NCBI GenBank assembly: GCA_025782575.1
Contig: JALGYY010000039.1
Location: 1-28,356, forward strand
Length of the DNA: 28,356 bases
Reading direction: 5' to 3'
From: a bacterium
GTDB lineage: Bacteria > Orphanbacterota > Orphanbacteria > Orphanbacterales > Orphanbacteraceae
Each line of letters opens with the position of its first letter. The first letter of the stretch is position 1. Under the pieces are notes generated by a model. That model did not search any database. It saw only the letters and a list, made by a program, of their open reading frames with translations, and had not been told where the DNA came from. Positions 1-9,221 of this stretch are shown here, one piece after another. The position numbers and the translations under genes are program-made.

Positions 1-238
1 CGGCTCTGACGCCTCCGGAGTCAACCCGCGAACATTGGCTCCAATGAGCCCACTCTGCCACCATAATGATGGCATGAGCTTACGATCGCGAGCCGGTCGT
101 TCCATACACACTGATAGATTGCCCCTGCAGTAACTCGCCCGCTTGACATTGCCGCTCGATTGACACCGGTGTGCGGCGCCCTTCATTCTGTATTTGCTTC
201 TCGGCGATTGGTAGTTAACTGGTTGGCGCGGCAAACCG

Positions 239-3200
239 TCAGGTCGTTTTCCACGATTTCGGAAGACTGATGATGAACTCGGCAAAGCTTCCCTGTTCCG
301 TTTCCACCCGGATCTCCCCCATGTGCTCTTCGACTACGATGTCGTGACTTATCGAGAGCCCGAGCCCCGTTCCCTGCCCAGTCGGTTTCGTGGTGAAGAA
401 CGGATTGAAGATTTTCTCTCGAATATCCTCGGGGATTCCGTTTCCCGTATCCCTGATTCGGATTTGAACTTGATCACCCTTGCTCTCTGTAAACACGGAA
501 ACGATCGGCACGTAATCGCCCCCCCCATCCACTGTCTTGTTGAACGCCGCGTAAAGGGCGTTGTTTAAAATATTCAAGAAGACTCGGCTAAGATTCTGGG
601 GAACCGCATCAATCAGGCCGACAGAATCATCGTAATTCCTCTCGAGGGTCACATTGAATTTCGTATCCTTGCCACGTATACCGTGATAGGCGAGATTGAC
701 CTGCTCATCCAGCAAGGCGTTCAAGTCAATCTGCTGTCGCTCGCCCTTCTGCCCCTGCGAGTGGAGAAGCATGCCGTGGACAATGTTATCGGCGCGCTTT
801 CCGTGTTCATTTATCTTGGATACATTCTGCTCGAGGTCCTGAAGAATCTCGTCGATATTCTCAGCGGTCTCCTTGTCCAGATTCTGCTTGTTCTTTTCGA
901 TATCCTCCCGGAGCTCTTCGACAAGCTCAACGGAGAGCTGCGCGAAGTTATTGACGAAGTTCAACGGGTTCTTGATCTCGTGCGCAATACCGGCTGTCAA
1001 TGATCCCAAAGAAGCTAGTTTTTCCTGCACAATGAGCTGCTTCTGCGCTCGCAGGATTTCGGCATTCTTCTCCTCGAGTTCCTCTGCCTTGGCCTGGATC
1101 TCGACTGTTCTCTCCTCCACCGTTCGCTCAAGAACTCTGGCCCGCTGTTTGAGCTGCCCGGTACGGTGTTTATGGAGCGAGAACGCGACGCCGGCGAGCA
1201 GCGTCAGTTGCAACAGAAATGCCCACCACCGAAACCAAATCCCGGGCTGCGCGACAAATGAATACTGCAGAGGGTCCTCGGTCCACAGACCGTCTGCATT
1301 GCCGGCAAGAACCTTGAACACATATTTCTTGCTGAAGAAAATCGCGGGAAGGTTGGTATACCGAATGCGAACGTCAGGTTTTTCCGGGGACCAGGCCTTA
1401 TCATACCCGACCAGGCGGGTCTTGTATCGAATCTGGCGTTCGTCGGAGAAAGAAAGCGCAGCGTATCTGATGGAGAATTCGTTGTTCCCCCAATAGTCTT
1501 GCGTGAAAGATGCGTCGCTGACACGAAGGACCGGATTGACCCTGTTCGACCGATCAAGATGAGGCCGGTAGGTGGCAAGACCTTTGGCAGTTCCGAAATA
1601 GACCGTGCCCTCGCTGTCGACCGAAACCGATCCGTAGTACCAGACCTCGTTGTCAACGAGACCATCCTGCTTTGTGACCGTTTGCATAACCCGGCGTGCT
1701 TTCGGATCGATCTCCGTCAAGCCCCCGTTCGTACCGACCCAAAGAGTTCCCGAGGTCGGGGAGAACGCCATACTGGTGGCGTTGTTCGCGCCGAGACCAT
1801 CACTCAAAGTGAGATGACTCGTCATTCGGAGCGGAGCGCCCTCGAGAGCGACCAGCCCTTCGGCGGTACCGACCCAAAGGACTGAGTCCCGCCAGATCAA
1901 CGTCTCTATATTGTCGGTCGGTGCGCCGAATGATCGAGACCAAACCTCCTCGAAAAGTGGGGACGTGATCTCCTTCCCGAATAGTCCAGCACCCGTGCCC
2001 AGTTGATACTCCACTTCGGCGGAAGCCGTTTTTCGTAGCATCGAAAGAGAGATGGGGATTCTGCTTCGGTGGAGCCCGGAGTCTCTCGTTCCGACCCAGA
2101 GTCTTCCCTCTTCATCAATCGCGACGGCCTGGTATGAGGTGTTCGGCAGTCCGGAACTCTCCTTGAATACGTACCATTCTCCGCTGACGAGACAATAGAT
2201 ATTCTGATATCCGGGGAACCAGAGACTCTCAATGGTCCGATCCATCCCGGTCTCCAAGGGTATGTGAAAGGACCTGCAAGAGAAGACCGTGGTGCGGCGG
2301 TATCCGGTAATCAGCCCGTTCCTGCCGCGGAACGATATGGCACGACTCTCCCGGGAATCCGGAGCCCGGAATCCGGACTCCAGAGTCAGACAGTTAATCC
2401 CGCGGGCCGTACCAATCCAGAGTCGACCTTTTTCATCGAGGAGTAGGCCGTTTACCCGATTGTTGCGAAGGCCCATGTCAGCGTCAAAAGCCGCGACCCG
2501 ATCTCCGGAGCCGATACAGACTACACCTCCTTCGGAGGTCCCCACCCAAACGCCGGAAAGGAGACCTATGTCCAGCAACGGAAGTACGGCGTTGATAGAG
2601 GGTGAGGTCAGGACCGGCACCTCGCCCCCATTTGAATTGGCGGTGAAGTTTTGAAAAGCCGCATAGTCGAACCGCAGCTTCGAAACCCCGCCGGATTGTG
2701 CGAACCAGATGTTCCCTTCGCGATCTTCGAATATGTGACTGATGTGTTCGCTCAGCAACCCATTGCTTCTGGTGTAAACCGTATGCGGACTGCCGCCGGA
2801 CAGACCGGCTGCCAGAACCCCTGAGCCCTCGCTTCCGACCCAGACTGTGTTGTCTGAACTCACGAGGATAGTCGAGATATTGGTCCTGAGCGCGCGGCTG
2901 AACTGCTCGATGCTCCTCCGACCGTTTTCTTCTTTCAGCTTCCACACAAAACCATCCCTGCAACCACCCAGGAGAATGCCCGATGGGCTCTCATGAATGG
3001 TATTCACATCTGAGACTAAGAGAGTTTGGCTCGAAGGAAGTATTTCGAAGAGAGACGAGTCCCTCGGGAACACCAACAAGTCGCCGCCGCCGAGACCGAC
3101 CCATACGGAGCCGTCCTTCCGAACCAGGATGGAATGAATGGCAATGTTTTCACTTGCCCCATGAATTTGCGTTTCGATCGTATCTACCGAGACCGAGGGC

Positions 3201-3718
3201 CCCTGATTGAAACGGTACCGTATGATGCCGGAATCACGCGTTCCCACCCACACCCCGCCACGGGTGTCGACAGCCAGTCTATTCTTGAATACCATAGTCT
3301 TCGGGAGCACTGCAGCGCCGATGGTGGCTGAAAAGGTAATGCGTTGACCGTGAGTATACGAGGCGAGCGGCATGTCCGAAACCACTAGGCCGGTGTTTGT
3401 TCCTACCCAAAGGCGGCCGGCGGCGTCCTCCAGTATTTCCCATACACCGAGGTCGGGCAGTCCATCCTCTGTCGTGTATCGGATCATTGAATTGCCGTCG
3501 TAGCGAATCAGACCGGATGAGAATACCGCCAGCCATATGTAGCCCAACCGATCCTGGTAGACCTTATGAATCTCCGCTGAAGGCAAAGGGTTGACTTCAT
3601 TCTCGGGCGTATATTGGGTGAATGTCAGTTCTTGGCTCCGGGCCGGTAAAGGAGCGATAATTGCAGTAATGATTGTGAGGAGAGTTAGGACCCTTGCTAA
3701 ACAATTTTGCCAAAACAA
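239..3718 (-). CDS. Reg_prop beta-propeller sensor histidine kinase
   Basis: Membrane sensor kinase of about 1159 residues. A hydrophobic signal segment ending near APLPARSQ is followed by roughly a dozen Reg_prop motifs (xLWVGTxxGL type, e.g. [32 protein letters not shown]), which fits two seven-bladed periplasmic propellers. Then come a Y_Y_Y domain, one transmembrane helix ([18 protein letters not shown]), a coiled coil and the kinase core: H-box [13 protein letters not shown] (phospho-His about residue 913, codon at 980-982), N-box [11 protein letters not shown]1 DTGNGIPE, F-box NPFFTTKP and G2 GTGLGLS. Unlike Bacteroides hybrid sensors it has no receiver or DNA-binding domain, so its partner is probably the receiver-phosphatase protein at 5178-6338. 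I chose the TTG at 3718 because the reading frame upstream overlaps the lipoprotein gene and looks non-coding; a TTG before the hairpin is the alternative. The kinase call is firm, the start is not. The ligand is unknown. Confidence 0.92.
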   Translation of the reverse strand: MFWQNCLARVLTLLTIITAIIAPLPARSQELTFTQYTPENEVNPLPSAEIHKVYQDRLGYIWLAVFSSGLIRYDGNSMIRYTTEDGLPDLGVWEILEDAAGRLWVGTNTGLVVSDMPLASYTHGQRITFSATIGAAVLPKTMVFKNRLAVDTRGGVWVGTRDSGIIRYRFNQGPSVSVDTIETQIHGASENIAIHSILVRKDGSVWVGLGGGDLLVFPRDSSLFEILPSSQTLLVSDVNTIHESPSGILLGGCRDGFVWKLKEENGRRSIEQFSRALRTNISTILVSSDNTVWVGSEGSGVLAAGLSGGSPHTVYTRSNGLLSEHISHIFEDREGNIWFAQSGGVSKLRFDYAAFQNFTANSNGGEVPVLTSPSINAVLPLLDIGLLSGVWVGTSEGGVVCIGSGDRVAAFDADMGLRNNRVNGLLLDEKGRLWIGTARGINCLTLESGFRAPDSRESRAISFRGRNGLITGYRRTTVFSCRSFHIPLETGMDRTIESLWFPGYQNIYCLVSGEWYVFKESSGLPNTSYQAVAIDEEGRLWVGTRDSGLHRSRIPISLSMLRKTASAEVEYQLGTGAGLFGKEITSPLFEEVWSRSFGAPTDNIETLIWRDSVLWVGTAEGLVALEGAPLRMTSHLTLSDGLGANNATSMAFSPTSGTLWVGTNGGLTEIDPKARRVMQTVTKQDGLVDNEVWYYGSVSVDSEGTVYFGTAKGLATYRPHLDRSNRVNPVLRVSDASFTQDYWGNNEFSIRYAALSFSDERQIRYKTRLVGYDKAWSPEKPDVRIRYTNLPAIFFSKKYVFKVLAGNADGLWTEDPLQYSFVAQPGIWFRWWAFLLQLTLLAGVAFSLHKHRTGQLKQRARVLERTVEERTVEIQAKAEELEEKNAEILRAQKQLIVQEKLASLGSLTAGIAHEIKNPLNFVNNFAQLSVELVEELREDIEKNKQNLDKETAENIDEILQDLEQNVSKINEHGKRADNIVHGMLLHSQGQKGERQQIDLNALLDEQVNLAYHGIRGKDTKFNVTLERNYDDSVGLIDAVPQNLSRVFLNILNNALYAAFNKTVDGGGDYVPIVSVFTESKGDQVQIRIRDTGNGIPEDIREKIFNPFFTTKPTGQGTGLGLSISHDIVVEEHMGEIRVETEQGSFAEFIISLPKSWKTT

Positions 3719-3745
3719 GAATCGGGGGGAATTCCCCCCCGATTC
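3719..3745 (-). terminator. GC-rich hairpin with U-rich tail at the kinase start
   Basis: Near-perfect inverted repeat with arms GAATCGGGGGG and CCCCCCCGATTC around AATT (one extra C). Read on the minus strand it is followed at once by TTGTTTTGG, so it has the form of an intrinsic terminator. It lies 41 bp after the lipoprotein stop, and its U-rich tail contains the proposed TTG start of the kinase. It may end or attenuate the upstream transcript before the kinase gene. Confidence 0.65.
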
Positions 3746-3785
3746 CAAATCGTGTTTGCATTGTCGAATTTGATCGGCCGGCGGC

Positions 3786-5150
3786 CTAGCCGCCCGGCGT
3801 ACCCCCACCGGAACTTTCGTTGAGCCGGCTGAACACATCGGCTGCCGCTGAAAGGCTGATTGCCGTCTTTTGCGTACCTGAAACCGGCAGCCCGAGCTCC
3901 GCTGCAACCAGCGCCTCCCCCCACGAGATCAACACGCCCTGAAGCCCTCCGGCATCGACAATCAACTTGCCGCTGACTTCATTGAACTCCGTCGCCAGAA
4001 GCTCCTTCCGCAATCTGTCGATATCAGACTTCGGATTGTTCTTCAATATGGCCAGAGCTTTACTGAACCCCACCAGTGGGTCCGGGTCAACATCAAATTG
4101 AAAAGGATCCTCAAGAAAAAGCCCATTGATTGCGACAAGAAAACCGAGCATCTCTTCAGGTGTATAGGTGGGGTTGCCGTTCCCATAGTGAAGAGCACGG
4201 CGGAGTTCCTTCCTCCAGAACTTTGCAGGAAGCCCTGTAGCCTCCAATTCCCCGGAATTCAGATCAAGGACGATCTCCTCGGCATTCGTCAAGAAGTCGA
4301 AGTCATTATTCGGTGAATCAGGTCCGATCGTTACCGCTGTGGCCGTATCGCCCACAAATGCGCCGAACAGCTGCTCGTTAAAGTCGCCTGGATCGCTTGT
4401 GAGCGTATTGATCTCGACTACATAGCTCCCCACCGGCTGGTCCGCAAATAGATAATCGCCATCGGCATCCGTTCTGACGGATGCAACTACCAATCCCGAC
4501 TTCTTGAGGACAACGGTGACGCCCGCGATTCCCGATTCTGTGGAATCCCGGTTCGTGTCCTCGTCGGCATCCACAAAGACAGTCCCCGAGACGTCGAAAA
4601 TACAGGTCGGACCGGCGATGTCTCCCACTTCAGACCCGCTTCCAACCTTAAGAATGGAATGCGTCATTCCCTCGGAGTTATTGCCGACACTGACGAGGGC
4701 TCGTGTCGTTCCATCGAAGACGATGCCGTCCAATGTAAGCGAGTATGAACGCGTATCGCCCGAACCCAGGCGCTGGCTCCACATGATTCCACTGAGTCCC
4801 GTGCCCGGGTCCAGATGCCAGAACGATCGTGAAGGAACGGTCGAGGCGACGACCATGGCTGGATCACAATCCGGAATTTCGACATGGAAACGACTCAAAT
4901 CCGGTGGGACCCCGGTCCCTGATACAGTGTAGGAGAAAGTCGTCTGGTCGTTGACACTGTCATATGATCGTCCGTCATAGTGAACCTGGTAGCCGTTAAG
5001 AAGAACATCAGTGGGTCCCGGTGCCTTTAAAACAGCTCCCGGCCTCTCGTCCGATAGTCGAGCGCCGTCTGAAACGGTCGGACTATTGCAACCGTATACC
5101 AGAGCTGACAGCATCACAATGCACACGATAAAATTTGTTGTCCGGTTCAT
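3786..5150 (-). CDS. SdrD-B-like domain lipoprotein
   Basis: Exported lipoprotein of 454 residues. The signal peptide ends in lipobox LVYG-Cys21. Residues about 50-185 form a beta-rich, Ser/Thr/Gly-rich region. Residues about 190-260 match the SdrD_B (Cna-B-like) pattern: VSGTVFVDADEDTNRDS, GIAGVTVVL, TDADGDYLF, VGSYVVEI. The C-terminal 160 residues (PAKFWRKELRRAL, then LRKELLATEFNEVSGKL) are mainly helical and not a family I can name; the tail is GGGTPGG. The start is supported by GGAGGT eight bases before the ATG. The gene begins 27 bp after the response regulator stop, so the two are probably co-transcribed. Its placement between a regulator and a surface-sensing kinase suggests a surface or accessory protein for that system, which is inference. 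Confidence 0.8.
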   Translation of the reverse strand: MNRTTNFIVCIVMLSALVYGCNSPTVSDGARLSDERPGAVLKAPGPTDVLLNGYQVHYDGRSYDSVNDQTTFSYTVSGTGVPPDLSRFHVEIPDCDPAMVVASTVPSRSFWHLDPGTGLSGIMWSQRLGSGDTRSYSLTLDGIVFDGTTRALVSVGNNSEGMTHSILKVGSGSEVGDIAGPTCIFDVSGTVFVDADEDTNRDSTESGIAGVTVVLKKSGLVVASVRTDADGDYLFADQPVGSYVVEINTLTSDPGDFNEQLFGAFVGDTATAVTIGPDSPNNDFDFLTNAEEIVLDLNSGELEATGLPAKFWRKELRRALHYGNGNPTYTPEEMLGFLVAINGLFLEDPFQFDVDPDPLVGFSKALAILKNNPKSDIDRLRKELLATEFNEVSGKLIVDAGGLQGVLISWGEALVAAELGLPVSGTQKTAISLSAAADVFSRLNESSGGGTPGG

Positions 5151-5177
5151 GTCGGCGTACCTCCACTAGTCGTGCGT

Positions 5178-6338
5178 CTAACCATTGTATCTGAGGGCGA
5201 GACAGGCAATGTCGTCCGCCTGGGGAACATCTTTCGAAAAAAGCTGTACCTCGGTGTTCACAGCAGCAACGATCTCTTCGAGTGACAAGTTTCCAACTCG
5301 CCTCAAACAGGCCCCCAACCTTGCATCGCCGAACATCTCGTCATTCGAATCGAAGGCCTCGGTTACACCATCGGTATTCAGGAAGATGGCGTCGCCTGGT
5401 TCAAGGACAACCGTCTTGCATTCGTATTCTTCATCCTTTCGAAATCCGACGAATAGCCCCCCTACGTTTTCCAGCTCTTCGACCTGGCCATCGTGACTGA
5501 GGAGATAAGGGAGGTTATGGCCTCCGTTACAGTATTCGAGGCTTCCGTTCCGCGTGTCCAAAACACCGTAGAAGATGGTGACGAACATTTCGGGCAGGCT
5601 GTTTTCGACCAGATTATTGTTCAACGCTGTGAGGCAGGCGTCGGCAGAAACCCCCTCCATCGCTTTAGCCCTGAGCGATGTCTTGCTGATCGCCATGAGC
5701 ATCGCGGCCGGCACGCCTTTGCCCGAAACATCTCCGATTGTGAAGCCGATCCTGTGCTTGTCTATTGAGAAAAAGTCATAGAGATCCCCTCCGACCTCTC
5801 TGGCCGCAGTCATTTTTGCGAATACGTCGACCTCTTTGCGATCAGGGAAGGCGGGGAAGGTCTGGGGAAGTAAAGACATCTGAATCTTCGTCGCGATATC
5901 CAGTTCACTCTGGATTGCGACCAGTTTATCCCGGGAGCGAACAGCCTCCTTAAGAGTTTGGAGCTCCTGAAGAGATTTGTTGATCGTAGTCTCGAGGTCG
6001 TTCAAATCGATCGGCTTGGTCACAAAGTCAAAAGCACCGCGGTTCATCGCCGTTCGAATGTTTTCCATGTCCCCGTAGGCGGACACGATGACGGCCTTGA
6101 GCATGAGATTCATCTCCCCTAATTCGTCGAGGAGAGTAAGGCCGTCCATTTCCGGCATGTTGATGTCGGTCAGAACAACATCGATCTCACCATCGTTCTT
6201 GATCTTCTCGATCGCCTCGACGCCGCTATTGGCAAAGACAAAGTCGAATTCTTTGCTCCGGATCTTTTTTCTGAATTTTTGCCGGATGAGAAGCTCGAGG
6301 TCAGGTTCGTCATCTACAACCATGATCCTGGCGGCCAC
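5178..6338 (-). CDS. Response regulator with PP2C/SpoIIE (RsbU-like) phosphatase output
   Basis: Cytoplasmic signalling protein of 386 residues. The receiver domain (about 1-125) has the acidic pair in VVDDEP, phospho-acceptor Asp58 in LTDINMPEMDG, the switch Ser in VIVSAYG and the conserved Lys in VTKPID. A short helical linker (LDIATKIQMSLLPQ, typical of RsbU-like proteins) leads into a PPM/SpoIIE phosphatase with metal-binding motifs GGDLYDFF, GDVSGKG, NTDGVTEA and ADDIACLAL. Such proteins usually dephosphorylate an anti-anti-sigma factor in partner switching; no STAS or anti-sigma gene is present here, so the target is unknown. I chose GTG 6338 because GGAG lies nine bases upstream and the receiver begins right after it. 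The open frame extends to 6425 but adds a sequence unlike a receiver. First gene of the kinase cluster. Confidence 0.93.
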   Translation of the reverse strand: MAARIMVVDDEPDLELLIRQKFRKKIRSKEFDFVFANSGVEAIEKIKNDGEIDVVLTDINMPEMDGLTLLDELGEMNLMLKAVIVSAYGDMENIRTAMNRGAFDFVTKPIDLNDLETTINKSLQELQTLKEAVRSRDKLVAIQSELDIATKIQMSLLPQTFPAFPDRKEVDVFAKMTAAREVGGDLYDFFSIDKHRIGFTIGDVSGKGVPAAMLMAISKTSLRAKAMEGVSADACLTALNNNLVENSLPEMFVTIFYGVLDTRNGSLEYCNGGHNLPYLLSHDGQVEELENVGGLFVGFRKDEEYECKTVVLEPGDAIFLNTDGVTEAFDSNDEMFGDARLGACLRRVGNLSLEEIVAAVNTEVQLFSKDVPQADDIACLALRYNG

Positions 6339-6439
6339 GATTTTTTCTCCGTTGATGTTTACGGTGAGTCGAGGAGGAAGTTCGTCGATCCTGGCCTTCC
6401 TGCCCAGACATGATAACACTAACATATTGGATCGTAAAG

Positions 6440-6459
6440 CTTTGTCCGTTTAGACAAAG
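6440..6459. promoter_or_regulatory. Inverted repeat upstream of the response regulator
   Basis: Perfect 7-bp inverted repeat CTTTGTC-CGTTTA-GACAAAG about 100 bp upstream of the regulator start, in the only intergenic region before the signalling cluster. It could be an operator or a leader hairpin. I see no convincing -35/-10 pair with it. Confidence 0.3.
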
Positions 6460-6529
6460 TCATTCTCAGATCTGTTATTGAGTAAAGGGTCGTTTGGTGG
6501 GCTACTAGTGGCGTCTTTGCTGCAAGAAG

Positions 6530-6549
6530 CCCGGAACCGTGGCTCCGGG
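6530..6549 (-). terminator. Hairpin after the DoxX gene
   Basis: Inverted repeat CCCGGA-ACCGTGGC-TCCGGG lies 60 bp beyond the DoxX stop. On the minus strand it is followed by CTTCTT, a weak tail. It is suitably placed to separate the redox operon from the signalling cluster. Confidence 0.45.
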
Positions 6550-6608
6550 TCTCTTCGCGTCTTCCCAAACCCTATCGGATTAGAACCAGTCTGCGGCTGA
6601 TCGATTGA

Positions 6609-7049
6609 TCACCGACCTGCAGACTCGGTCGCTCTCAGGTCCAGGCTCCACGCGCCCGCGCCCCGGAACAGGATCAGGATACTCATTGTGATGACGACCA
6701 TAGGAACTACTGGTTCACTCGGCTGAAGAGGGAAGAGCGACGGATTGTCGACAACCAGGTGCGTGTACGTGGCGACGATCATGATGCCGATTACAGCGAA
6801 GCCGGACGGACGAGCGAAGAAACCCGCGAGTAGCATCCCCCCCAACGCAATCTCGACGAATGGCACTGTCCAGAGCGTCACGGTACGGAACGGTAGGTTA
6901 GCGGCGATCAGCTGACCGGCCCAGGCTGTCGCCAGCATAGGTACGGCCAGTTTCATCACACCGGTCATAATTAAGAGCGCTCCAAGAAGAATCCGAATGA
7001 TACCGGTAGGCCTCTCCGAATCGGTTTGGCGAACTCTTTCGAAAGACAT
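6609..7049 (-). CDS. DoxX family membrane protein
   Basis: Small integral membrane protein of 146 residues with four hydrophobic segments: IIRILLGALLIMTGVMKL, LWTVPFVEIALGGMLLAGFF, GFAVIGIMIVATYTH and VVPMVVITMSILILF. The early glycine-rich first helix and the Arg-Pro after helix two (FFARPSGF) fit DoxX/DoxD-like proteins, which often sit beside redox enzymes. A strong ribosome binding site (AAGGAGG) lies five bases before the ATG. It is the last gene of the TetR-controlled operon, 72 bp after the PNPOx-family gene. The family match is good; the biochemical role of most DoxX proteins is not settled. Confidence 0.82.
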   Translation of the reverse strand: MSFERVRQTDSERPTGIIRILLGALLIMTGVMKLAVPMLATAWAGQLIAANLPFRTVTLWTVPFVEIALGGMLLAGFFARPSGFAVIGIMIVATYTHLVVDNPSLFPLQPSEPVVPMVVITMSILILFRGAGAWSLDLRATESAGR

Positions 7050-7121
7050 GATCTCCTCCTTCTTAGGGAAGAGCCGCCCCTCGATCGTGCCTCGCTTTCC
7101 GCTTGATCGAGGGGGGCTCTC

Positions 7122-8078
7122 TTATTCCCGGGTCCAGCTCATTGCATTTCCCCGAGGGACGGACATGTCTCCGCCGCCTCCCGGGTTGAATTTTGAGTAT
7201 TCGAGAAACGTGCCCGTAATGGGCAGGACTCCCGGACGTTCAATCACCCGCTCCACGTTGAAGTCGACGACCCGTTCTGCACGCTCGAAGTCCGATCGTC
7301 GCTCGGGTGACCAGTCCACGCGAACGGTTCCGGAGAGGTGCACAATCGTTCCCGATTCAAAGTCGGCGAACAGGAGTCCAGCCCGCGGATCGCTCTCCAG
7401 GTTACCGAGTGTCTGGAACATGAAATTGCCGGCGTAATCCGGGAAGCTCAGTCTCTTCTCGTCGTGCACCTGGACGAAGCCAGGCATCCCCCCCCGGTGG
7501 GAGCAGTCCGCCCCTCCTTCGGGATGAGCCGTCGCGATATAGAAGGTGTCGGCCGATTCGAGCCAGGAGCGCTGGATCGGATCCAGCTGATCGCTGCTTC
7601 GGATCTGTCCGTGATCGCTCGGCGGAGTCGGTTTGAAATCGCGTGCCTGAATGTACTTCGGGCAGTTCGCATAGACTTCCGCCACTGAGAGTGTGACAGC
7701 TTTTCCATCGACCCCGGTGATACGACCGTTCAATCGGATACGACTGCGCGTGCTCGGCTCGATGCCGATCATTCCGATCGAACGCCCGACAGAGCGAAGC
7801 GTTTCCGCGAGTGGTTCTCCCGGCAGGACGCCTCCCTCGATGACCACCTCACGATCTCCCCGGGATCGCACAAAACCCGGCTCACCAGCGAGGTAGGTTG
7901 CCCACATCTCGCCTTGCTCGTCCAATGCTCCGATCACCACGAATGGGAGTTGAAGGAGGAATTCCCGGGCAGCGGACGGAATGTGATCACGGATCGATCG
8001 CCCGGTCGCCTCGCCCTGTCGCCTTCCACCGACACGCTCCTGGACCGCGATCTCACCTGAGTGATAGGGGCTTGCCAT
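7122..8078 (-). CDS. Pyridoxamine 5'-phosphate oxidase-family FMN-binding protein
   Basis: About 318 residues. Motifs typical of the flavin-binding split-barrel PNPOx group include IPSAAREFLLQLPFVVIGA, GEMWATYLAGEPGF, TFYIATAHPEGGADCSHRGG and PGFVQVHDEKRLSFPDYAGN, and the protein has two related barrel halves. Members of this broad group bind FMN or related cofactors; a specific substrate cannot be assigned. The frame is open to 8486, but residues upstream of MASPYHSG are the out-of-frame copy of the preceding small gene, so I place the start at ATG 8078, with GGAGG about ten bases upstream inside the end of that gene. It is third in the operon, five bases after the previous stop. No membrane segment or signal peptide follows from this start. 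Confidence 0.85.
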   Translation of the reverse strand: MASPYHSGEIAVQERVGGRRQGEATGRSIRDHIPSAAREFLLQLPFVVIGALDEQGEMWATYLAGEPGFVRSRGDREVVIEGGVLPGEPLAETLRSVGRSIGMIGIEPSTRSRIRLNGRITGVDGKAVTLSVAEVYANCPKYIQARDFKPTPPSDHGQIRSSDQLDPIQRSWLESADTFYIATAHPEGGADCSHRGGMPGFVQVHDEKRLSFPDYAGNFMFQTLGNLESDPRAGLLFADFESGTIVHLSGTVRVDWSPERRSDFERAERVVDFNVERVIERPGVLPITGTFLEYSKFNPGGGGDMSVPRGNAMSWTRE

Positions 8079-8083
8079 CGGTT

Positions 8084-8486
8084 CTAATCCTCCAGACCAT
8101 GGATCGCGCGAATATCGGTAATGACGTCGGCGAATGTGCGCTCGGGGACGAATTTCAGATCGTTCCAGCGGGCAACGCCAAGCTCTATGCAGAACTCTTC
8201 CAGCTTGTGTGGTGCGCTTGATTCGACAACCCAGAGAAACGTGTGTTCCAGGCCGGAGTGGTACTGGTCTACGATCGCGTTGACCTCGTACTTTTCCATC
8301 AGGGGGCTGGAGGTCCATCTTGCTGATTGCGACCACCTCTATCGCAGTTTGACGGTTATTGACCGGACAGTCGTGACGGCTGTGCGAACCGTAGATGCCC
8401 CACAGTGTCGGTTCCGCGCAGGCACTTCCGGCAGGCAGAGTGAGTGATGCGAAAAGAAATGCGACGATCATGGATTTCGTTCTCAT
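8084..8486 (-). pseudogene. Small secreted protein gene interrupted by a 1-nt frameshift
   Basis: Two frames join into one protein. The first frame starts at ATG 8486, with a signal peptide MRTKSMIVAFLFASLTLP then AEPTLWGIYGSHSRHDCPVNN. The second, from 8299, reads MEKYEVNAIVDQYHSGLEHT and ends DIRAIHGLED. Removing one base from the five-base G/C run at 8302-8306 joins them as MDLQP-LMEKYEV and gives exactly 134 codons including the stop. The start overlaps the CMD stop by four bases (ATGA), showing translational coupling, and AAGGG lies nine bases upstream. I do not recognise a named family; the protein is probably periplasmic. It may be an intact gene with a sequencing error, a fresh pseudogene, or a frameshift site. 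Confidence 0.75.
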
Positions 8487-9061
8487 AGCAGGATCCCTTT
8501 CTCGGTCACACCCTCGGAGCTCCAGGCAAACGCCTCGAAAGCCTTATCAAGCGGCGTACCGACTACATGGTTCGTGAAATTGCTCATGGTCTTGAATGCG
8601 AGGCCGAGGATCACCTCAAGTACCTGGGCCCGGGTGAACCCGGCCCGAAGAAACTCGTCGACCCGCTCGTTTGAAACCCAGCCCCGATTTTCCACCATGG
8701 CTTCGGTGAATCGGCGCAATGCCTCGAATCTGGGATTTTGCAGCGGGCTGCCGTTCCGAAGAGCGTCAAGCTCCTCCTTGGGGATGCCCGCCATCTTGGC
8801 GATCCCTGAGTGAGCCGCCACGCAGTACTCGCATTCATGCCGCCGGCTGACAGCGAGAATCACGATCTGCTGCTCCACAGGTGTGAGTGTCCCCCTGGCG
8901 AATTCCTCACCTACTGCGACGTAGCTTCGCAGCAGTGGCGGAGCCTCCGCCATGGCCGCCATCAGGTTGGGCAGAAAACCGTATCGCCCTTTGACAGCAA
9001 CCAGTGTCTCCTTCGCTCCCTCCGGAGCGGAATCGTGCGTGTGAATCATGAAGTGTTCCAT
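8483..9061 (-). CDS. AhpD-like / carboxymuconolactone decarboxylase family protein
   Basis: Cytoplasmic all-helical protein of about 192 residues. It has the AhpD-type redox signature: a Glu in LTPVEQQIV followed by HECEYCVAAHSG, i.e. a C-x2-C pair (about Cys77 and Cys80) and His84. This arrangement in AhpD-like proteins supports thiol-based peroxide reduction, so a peroxidase-related role is likely but untested. The start was set at the second ATG (9061): AAGGAGG ends six bases before it, whereas it would abut the first ATG (9067) with no spacer. First gene of the operon, just downstream of a perfect palindromic operator. It overlaps the next gene by four bases. Confidence 0.9.
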   Translation of the reverse strand: MEHFMIHTHDSAPEGAKETLVAVKGRYGFLPNLMAAMAEAPPLLRSYVAVGEEFARGTLTPVEQQIVILAVSRRHECEYCVAAHSGIAKMAGIPKEELDALRNGSPLQNPRFEALRRFTEAMVENRGWVSNERVDEFLRAGFTRAQVLEVILGLAFKTMSNFTNHVVGTPLDKAFEAFAWSSEGVTEKGILL

Positions 9062-9125
9062 TGCCATCCTCCTTTCAGGTTCTATTGGAACTGATTGGCG
9101 TCAGGCATTTGCCCTGGCCATCGAT

Positions 9126-9145
9126 TGAACCGAACGTTCGGTTCA
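9126..9145. promoter_or_regulatory. Palindromic TetR operator before the redox operon
   Basis: Perfect 20-bp palindrome whose core is GAACCGAACGTTCGGTTC. Its 16-bp core is repeated, with one base changed in each arm, in front of the neighbouring tetR gene. It lies 64 bp upstream of the CMD start and about 5 bp downstream of a possible -10 (TACGAT at 9151-9156), where a bound repressor would block transcription. Confidence 0.85.
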
Positions 9146-9150
9146 CTTCT

Positions 9151-9177
9151 ATCGTAAAAAAAACCGCCGTCTTTCAA
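9151..9177 (-). promoter_or_regulatory. Possible promoter of the redox operon
   Basis: TTGAAA (9172-9177) and TACGAT (9151-9156) separated by 15 bp that include a run of eight T. The spacing is short, so this is only a candidate. The operator begins just downstream, overlapping the expected transcription start. Confidence 0.4.
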
Positions 9178-9221
9178 GCCCACGTTTCGCCATTTCACTT
9201 TGATACCTCACTCCTCGGTTT

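Noticed and set aside
7122-8486. A single 454-residue fusion of a signal peptide with the PNPOx-family protein
   Set aside because: The middle of that frame (Arg-rich, e.g. RGQRDRRPVPLRPG) is out of frame with the protein-like reading at 8084-8299, and a proper start with ribosome binding site exists at 8078.
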